Shown piece after piece: positions 22,168 to 25,554 of a stretch of DNA of 25,554 nucleotides. The stretch spans positions 1 through 25,554 of the forward strand of contig JBMQEM010000081.1 of the NCBI GenBank assembly GCA_049363815.1, given 5' to 3'. The stretch comes from JADKIH01 sp049363815. GTDB lineage: Bacteria; Bacteroidota; Bacteroidia; AKYH767-A; 2013-40CM-41-45. The notes under the pieces are model-generated. The model was not told where the DNA came from. It searched no databases and saw only the letters and a list, made by a program, of their open reading frames with translations. The position numbers and the translations under genes were made by a program. The stretch's first letter is position 1, and each line of letters opens with the position of its first letter.

Positions 22168-24774
22168 ATGATGACTTCGGCTCAAATCCGGACTGCTTTT
22201 CTTGATTTTTTCAAGAGTAAAGGCCACCATATCGTTCCTTCTGCACCAATGGTAGTGAAAAATGATCCTACCTTGATGTTTACTAATGCAGGTATGAATC
22301 AATTCAAGGATATTTTTCTTGGAAATTCGCCTGCAAAATATGCACGGATCGCTAATACTCAAAAATGCTTGCGCGTTTCAGGGAAACACAATGACCTTGA
22401 GGAAGTTGGAATTGACACCTATCATCATACCATGTTTGAAATGCTAGGGAACTGGTCGTTCGGTGATTATTTCAAAAAAGATGCAATTGCATGGAGTTGG
22501 GAATTGCTGACTGAAATTTACAAACTTCCTAAAGATAGATTGTACGTTACCGTATTTGAAGGCGACGAAAAAGAAAATCTGGCATTCGATCAGGAGAGTT
22601 TTGATCACTGGAAAAAAGTAATGCCTGAAGACAGAATTCTGAGAGGAAATAAAAAAGATAATTTCTGGGAAATGGGTGCAACGGGTCCATGTGGTCCGTG
22701 TACTGAAATTCACGTTGATCTTCGTTCCGATGAAGAAAGAAAAAAAGTTGACGGAAAAACATTAGTGAATGAATCGCATCCGCAAGTGATTGAAGTATGG
22801 AATAACGTCTTCATGGAATTCAATCGCAAAGCAGATGGAAGTCTTGACAAACTACCTGCACAACATGTCGATACCGGAATGGGTTTCGAACGTTTATGTA
22901 TGGCAATGCAAGGAAAAACATCAAACTATGATACCGATGTTTTCCAACCGATGATCCAATTCATTGCATTGAATTCAGGAGTAAAATATGGCGCTGCAGA
23001 AAAAACAGATATTGCTATGCGAGTAATGTCTGATCATATTCGTGCGATTGCATTAGCGATTGCGGACGGACAATTACCAAGTAACAATAAGGCAGGCTAT
23101 GTGATCCGCAGAATTCTTCGTCGTGCAGTTCGTTATGGATTTACTTTTCTGAATCTGAAAGAACCATTCATGAATAAATTGGTTCCGATTCTCGCAGAAC
23201 AATTCAAAGATGTATTCCCTGAACTAAAAGCGCAACAGGATTTTGTGATCCGTGTGATCACGGAAGAAGAAAATGCATTTCTCCGCACACTTGATACTGG
23301 AATAAAAAAATTCGAAGAATACAAAGGCAAGAATGTCGATGGCAAATTTGCTTTCGAACTTTTTGACACATTCGGTTTTCCAATTGACCTGACGGAATTG
23401 ATGGCTCGTGAAAGAGGCATGGAAGTCGACATGGCTGGTTTCAATAAAAGTCTGGACGAACAAAAAGAGAGATCGCGTGCGGCAGCAGTAGTTGATACTG
23501 ACGATTGGGTAATCGTGCGTGAAGGTGAAGAAGTTGAATTTACAGGCTACGATGAATTTGAAGGCGATGCAGAAATTCTTCGTTACAGAAAAGTAAAAGC
23601 AAAGAACAAAGAACAATATCAACTTGTACTTAATCGTACACCTTTCTATGCAGAAAGCGGTGGACAAGTGGGTGATACAGGTTTCATTGAAGCAAATGGC
23701 GAGAAGACATCGATTACCGATACACAGAAAGAAAACAATCTGATCATTCACTACGTCGATAAACTTCCGAAAGATGTGAGTGCAACATTTTTCACTCAGA
23801 TAAATGGAAAGCGCAGAAAGCAGATCAGTAACAATCACTCTGCTACTCACCTCCTCCATTCTGCATTGAAGCAAGTTCTGGGTTCACATGTGAATCAGAA
23901 AGGATCGTTAGTGAATGAAGCTCAGACACGTTTTGACTTTTCTCATTTTGCAAAAGTTTCGGACGAAGAAATTCAGAAGATCGAAAAGATCGTGAATGAA
24001 AAGATCCGTGAAAATATTTTGCTTGATGAAAAGAGAAACGTACCGGTGCAGCAAGCGATGGAAATGGGTGCAATGGCATTGTTCGGCGAGAAGTACGGTG
24101 AGTTTGTGCGTGTGATCACTTTTGATCCGTCATACTCTATCGAACTTTGCGGCGGAACGCATGTAAAGGCAACCGGACAGATCGGACAAATAAAAATAGT
24201 TTCCGAAAGTGCAGTAGCTGCCGGTGTACGTCGTATCGAAGCGATTACGGCCGATAAAGCAGAAGCATATTTCGAAGAACAACAATTGCAGTTGAATTCC
24301 ATCAAAGAACTATTGAAACATCCGAAAGATCTTGTTCAACGAATCCAGGGATTGATGGATGAGAACGCAGCACTTCAGGAGCAGCTCAATGTTTTTACAA
24401 ATGAAAAAACTCAGGTCATCAAAAAAGAATTGCTAGGAAAGATCAAGTCAGTGAATGGAATAAATTTCCTTGCTGAACAAATTGAATTACCAACAGCAGA
24501 TGCTCTGAAAAATTTATCGTTTGAATTAAAGAATCAGGTAGAAAATTTATTCTTCCTTGCCGGAGCCGAGATCGATGGCAAAGCATTATTGAGTCTGATC
24601 GTTTCTGACAATTTAGTAAAAGACAAAAACCTGAATGCAACCAACATCATCCGCGAATTATCGAAAGAGATTCAAGGTGGTGGTGGTGGACAACCTTTTT
24701 ATGCGACTGCAGGTGGGAAAAATCCGGCGGGGTTGAAGAAGGCGATATTGATGGCGGAAGGTTTTTTGGGTTAA
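22168..24774 (+). CDS. alaS: Alanyl-tRNA synthetase
   Basis: AlaRS charges tRNA-Ala and removes misattached serine or glycine. The 868-aa product has every module: the class II catalytic domain (LMFTNAGMNQFKD, RVSGKHNDLEEVG, the NKKDNFWEMGATGPCGPC region) and the tRNA-binding helices with NNKAGYVIRRILRRAVRYG. The editing domain keeps its four zinc ligands: His557 and His561 (NHSATHLLH), Cys661 and His665 (CGGTH). The C-Ala domain follows, with the glycine-rich QGGGGGQP near the end. Length is close to E. coli AlaRS (876). Two ATGs stand in tandem (22168, 22171) and either could start it. Confidence 0.98.
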   Translation: MMTSAQIRTAFLDFFKSKGHHIVPSAPMVVKNDPTLMFTNAGMNQFKDIFLGNSPAKYARIANTQKCLRVSGKHNDLEEVGIDTYHHTMFEMLGNWSFGDYFKKDAIAWSWELLTEIYKLPKDRLYVTVFEGDEKENLAFDQESFDHWKKVMPEDRILRGNKKDNFWEMGATGPCGPCTEIHVDLRSDEERKKVDGKTLVNESHPQVIEVWNNVFMEFNRKADGSLDKLPAQHVDTGMGFERLCMAMQGKTSNYDTDVFQPMIQFIALNSGVKYGAAEKTDIAMRVMSDHIRAIALAIADGQLPSNNKAGYVIRRILRRAVRYGFTFLNLKEPFMNKLVPILAEQFKDVFPELKAQQDFVIRVITEEENAFLRTLDTGIKKFEEYKGKNVDGKFAFELFDTFGFPIDLTELMARERGMEVDMAGFNKSLDEQKERSRAAAVVDTDDWVIVREGEEVEFTGYDEFEGDAEILRYRKVKAKNKEQYQLVLNRTPFYAESGGQVGDTGFIEANGEKTSITDTQKENNLIIHYVDKLPKDVSATFFTQINGKRRKQISNNHSATHLLHSALKQVLGSHVNQKGSLVNEAQTRFDFSHFAKVSDEEIQKIEKIVNEKIRENILLDEKRNVPVQQAMEMGAMALFGEKYGEFVRVITFDPSYSIELCGGTHVKATGQIGQIKIVSESAVAAGVRRIEAITADKAEAYFEEQQLQLNSIKELLKHPKDLVQRIQGLMDENAALQEQLNVFTNEKTQVIKKELLGKIKSVNGINFLAEQIELPTADALKNLSFELKNQVENLFFLAGAEIDGKALLSLIVSDNLVKDKNLNATNIIRELSKEIQGGGGGQPFYATAGGKNPAGLKKAILMAEGFLG

Positions 24775-24802
24775 TGCCCTTAAAATTTGACGCTTAAAAT
24801 AA

Positions 24803-24892
24803 AACACGGAGAACACAGAGAAAAAAAGGGAGAAAAAGGAGAAATAATCAATTCTCTATTTTCTCCCTTTTTTTCTCTATGTTCTCCGTGTT
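24803..24892. repeat. Near-perfect 34-bp inverted repeat at a convergent junction (likely bidirectional terminator)
   Basis: Positions 24803-24836 and 24859-24892 are reverse complements at 33 of 34 positions. An extra inner pairing GAGAA (24839-24843) with TTCTC (24852-24856) continues the stem. The arm is purine-rich with related words (ACGGAGAACACAGAGA, GGGAGAAAAAGGAGAA). It fills the gap between the alaS stop and the stop of the opposite gene. Confidence 0.92.
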
Positions 24893-24918
24893 AAAAAACA
24901 AACTCAATACCAGACTGT

Positions 24919-25554
24919 CTAAACAACGTAAACATACCTCGTCCCAAAATGCCTATCCCTTCCCCCTCTAGTCGAATCCATTTCGTAATTCTGTTCTTCT
25001 AAAATATTTCCTTCGTCGTCGTAGACGAATGCATTTCGTTTGATCAGCATTCCGTTTACATCGTAGATCTCTTGTTTGAGCAAACGGTTTTGGTCGTCGT
25101 ATTCATTTTTTACATTCTTGCTGTAAAAATCTTTATAGATCTTTTCAATGACATTGCCTTTGTCGTCGTAAATATTTTTTACGCCTGAGATCAGCTTACC
25201 TTCAGGATTGGTTTGAACAGAAGTTAACTCATTTCCTTTTTCATCGAACGTATTCAATGTTCTTGAGATCATCTGGCCGTTAGCACCACTTTCAATTTCT
25301 TCTATTTGTGTGCCTGATAAATAATTGAAAACCGTTTTTGAAACGATTGATTTTTTGTCATCCATAATTGCACGTTCGATCACTGCACCTTTGTCATCAT
25401 ACTTGATCTCTTCACGTGATGCGAATTCACCTTCTTCATCAAGTGTAACGATCGCTACAATGTTTTCCTTCTCATCGTATTCGTAATTCGTCCTTGAACC
25501 TTCTTCCGTTCCGTAGAATTTTATTTCGCTGACAACATTTCCTTTTTCATTTCT
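24919..25554 (-). CDS. YD/RHS-like repeat protein (N-terminal part outside window)
   Basis: I read 211 residues to the stop at 24919. The frame remains open to the last base, so the gene begins beyond the right edge; the GTG at 25383 is an internal codon, not the start. The sequence is a chain of about 23-26-residue units with the core (Y/F)D(D/E)xGN-x2-E (EYDEKEN, KYDDKGAVIE, TFDEKGNELT, IYDDKGNVIE, EYDDQNRLLK, VYDDEGNILE). Such units resemble YD repeats of RHS or wall-associated proteins and give extended beta structures. No catalytic motif, toxin domain or sorting signal is visible in the C-terminus, which ends in GTRYVYVV. Cell location cannot be told without the N-terminus. Confidence 0.75.
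   Translation of the reverse strand, partial: RNEKGNVVSEIKFYGTEEGSRTNYEYDEKENIVAIVTLDEEGEFASREEIKYDDKGAVIERAIMDDKKSIVSKTVFNYLSGTQIEEIESGANGQMISRTLNTFDEKGNELTSVQTNPEGKLISGVKNIYDDKGNVIEKIYKDFYSKNVKNEYDDQNRLLKQEIYDVNGMLIKRNAFVYDDEGNILEEQNYEMDSTRGGRDRHFGTRYVYVV

Noticed and set aside
23224..23874. 216-codon open frame antisense to alaS
   Set aside because: It lies wholly inside a fully conserved alaS; the translation is Phe/Cys-rich with no domain, as expected of a shadow frame.
24677..24690. GGTGGTGGT run in alaS as a microsatellite
   Set aside because: It encodes the conserved glycine-rich segment of the AlaRS C-Ala domain, so it is explained by the protein.
1..25554. Undescribed defence or secretion system
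   Set aside because: All larger genes belong to housekeeping, envelope or secreted-protein families; there is no nuclease, toxin pair or unknown multi-gene cassette.

Overview
The window looks like an ordinary chromosomal stretch of a Bacteroidota bacterium of moderate to low GC. Four things point there. One protein ends in a type IX secretion sorting domain and carries gliding/SprB-like repeats. A family-S46 dipeptidyl-peptidase is present. Menaquinone genes are of the futalosine type (mqnB, mqnD). Most intergenic regions carry Bacteroidota promoters: a -7 box TAnnTTTG or TAnnTTCG, with TTTG/TTGG about 19-23 nt upstream where it can be seen. I see no IS element, phage gene, integrase or CRISPR array.

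Layout. 1-2478 (minus strand): tRNA-Leu(UAG), tig (trigger factor), a terminator, a long hairpin, and clpP cut by the left edge; this is a protein-quality block. 2645-5822 (plus): an ECF sigma factor with a small zinc-finger, membrane-anchored probable anti-sigma, a flavin-reductase-like protein with a 4-TM protein, and a secreted DUF4476 protein behind a sigma-54-like site. 5916-9950 (minus): a tight cluster fabD, GH3-type adenylating enzyme, beta-propeller-like protein, then a deoxynucleoside kinase. 10137-12018 (minus): Bax-inhibitor-1 membrane protein, folE and a 6-pyruvoyl-tetrahydropterin synthase (PTPS). 12094-14539 (plus): mqnB and mqnD overlapping by 4 nt, then hldD/rfaD for LPS heptose. 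14677-22076 (minus): S46 peptidase, MerR regulator, a 1152-aa T9SS-secreted repeat protein and a membrane-anchored M23 peptidase. 22168-24774 (plus): alaS. 24919-end (minus): the C-terminal part of a YD-like repeat protein cut by the right edge.

The coding content is mostly housekeeping and cell envelope, and I did not find a convincing new multi-gene system. The most unusual signal is non-coding. All three convergent gene junctions carry inverted repeats whose arms are built of short repeated words: two are long and near-perfect (5821-5899, 24803-24892) and one is degenerate (14553-14657). A further perfect 32-bp palindrome lies downstream of tig (840-911). The words differ between sites but the architecture is shared. 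A second theme is transcription. The divergent PTPS/mqnB region is nearly symmetric, and mqnB and hldD start so close to their -7 boxes that their mRNAs may be leaderless. Several longest-ORF starts run through promoter boxes and should be moved downstream.
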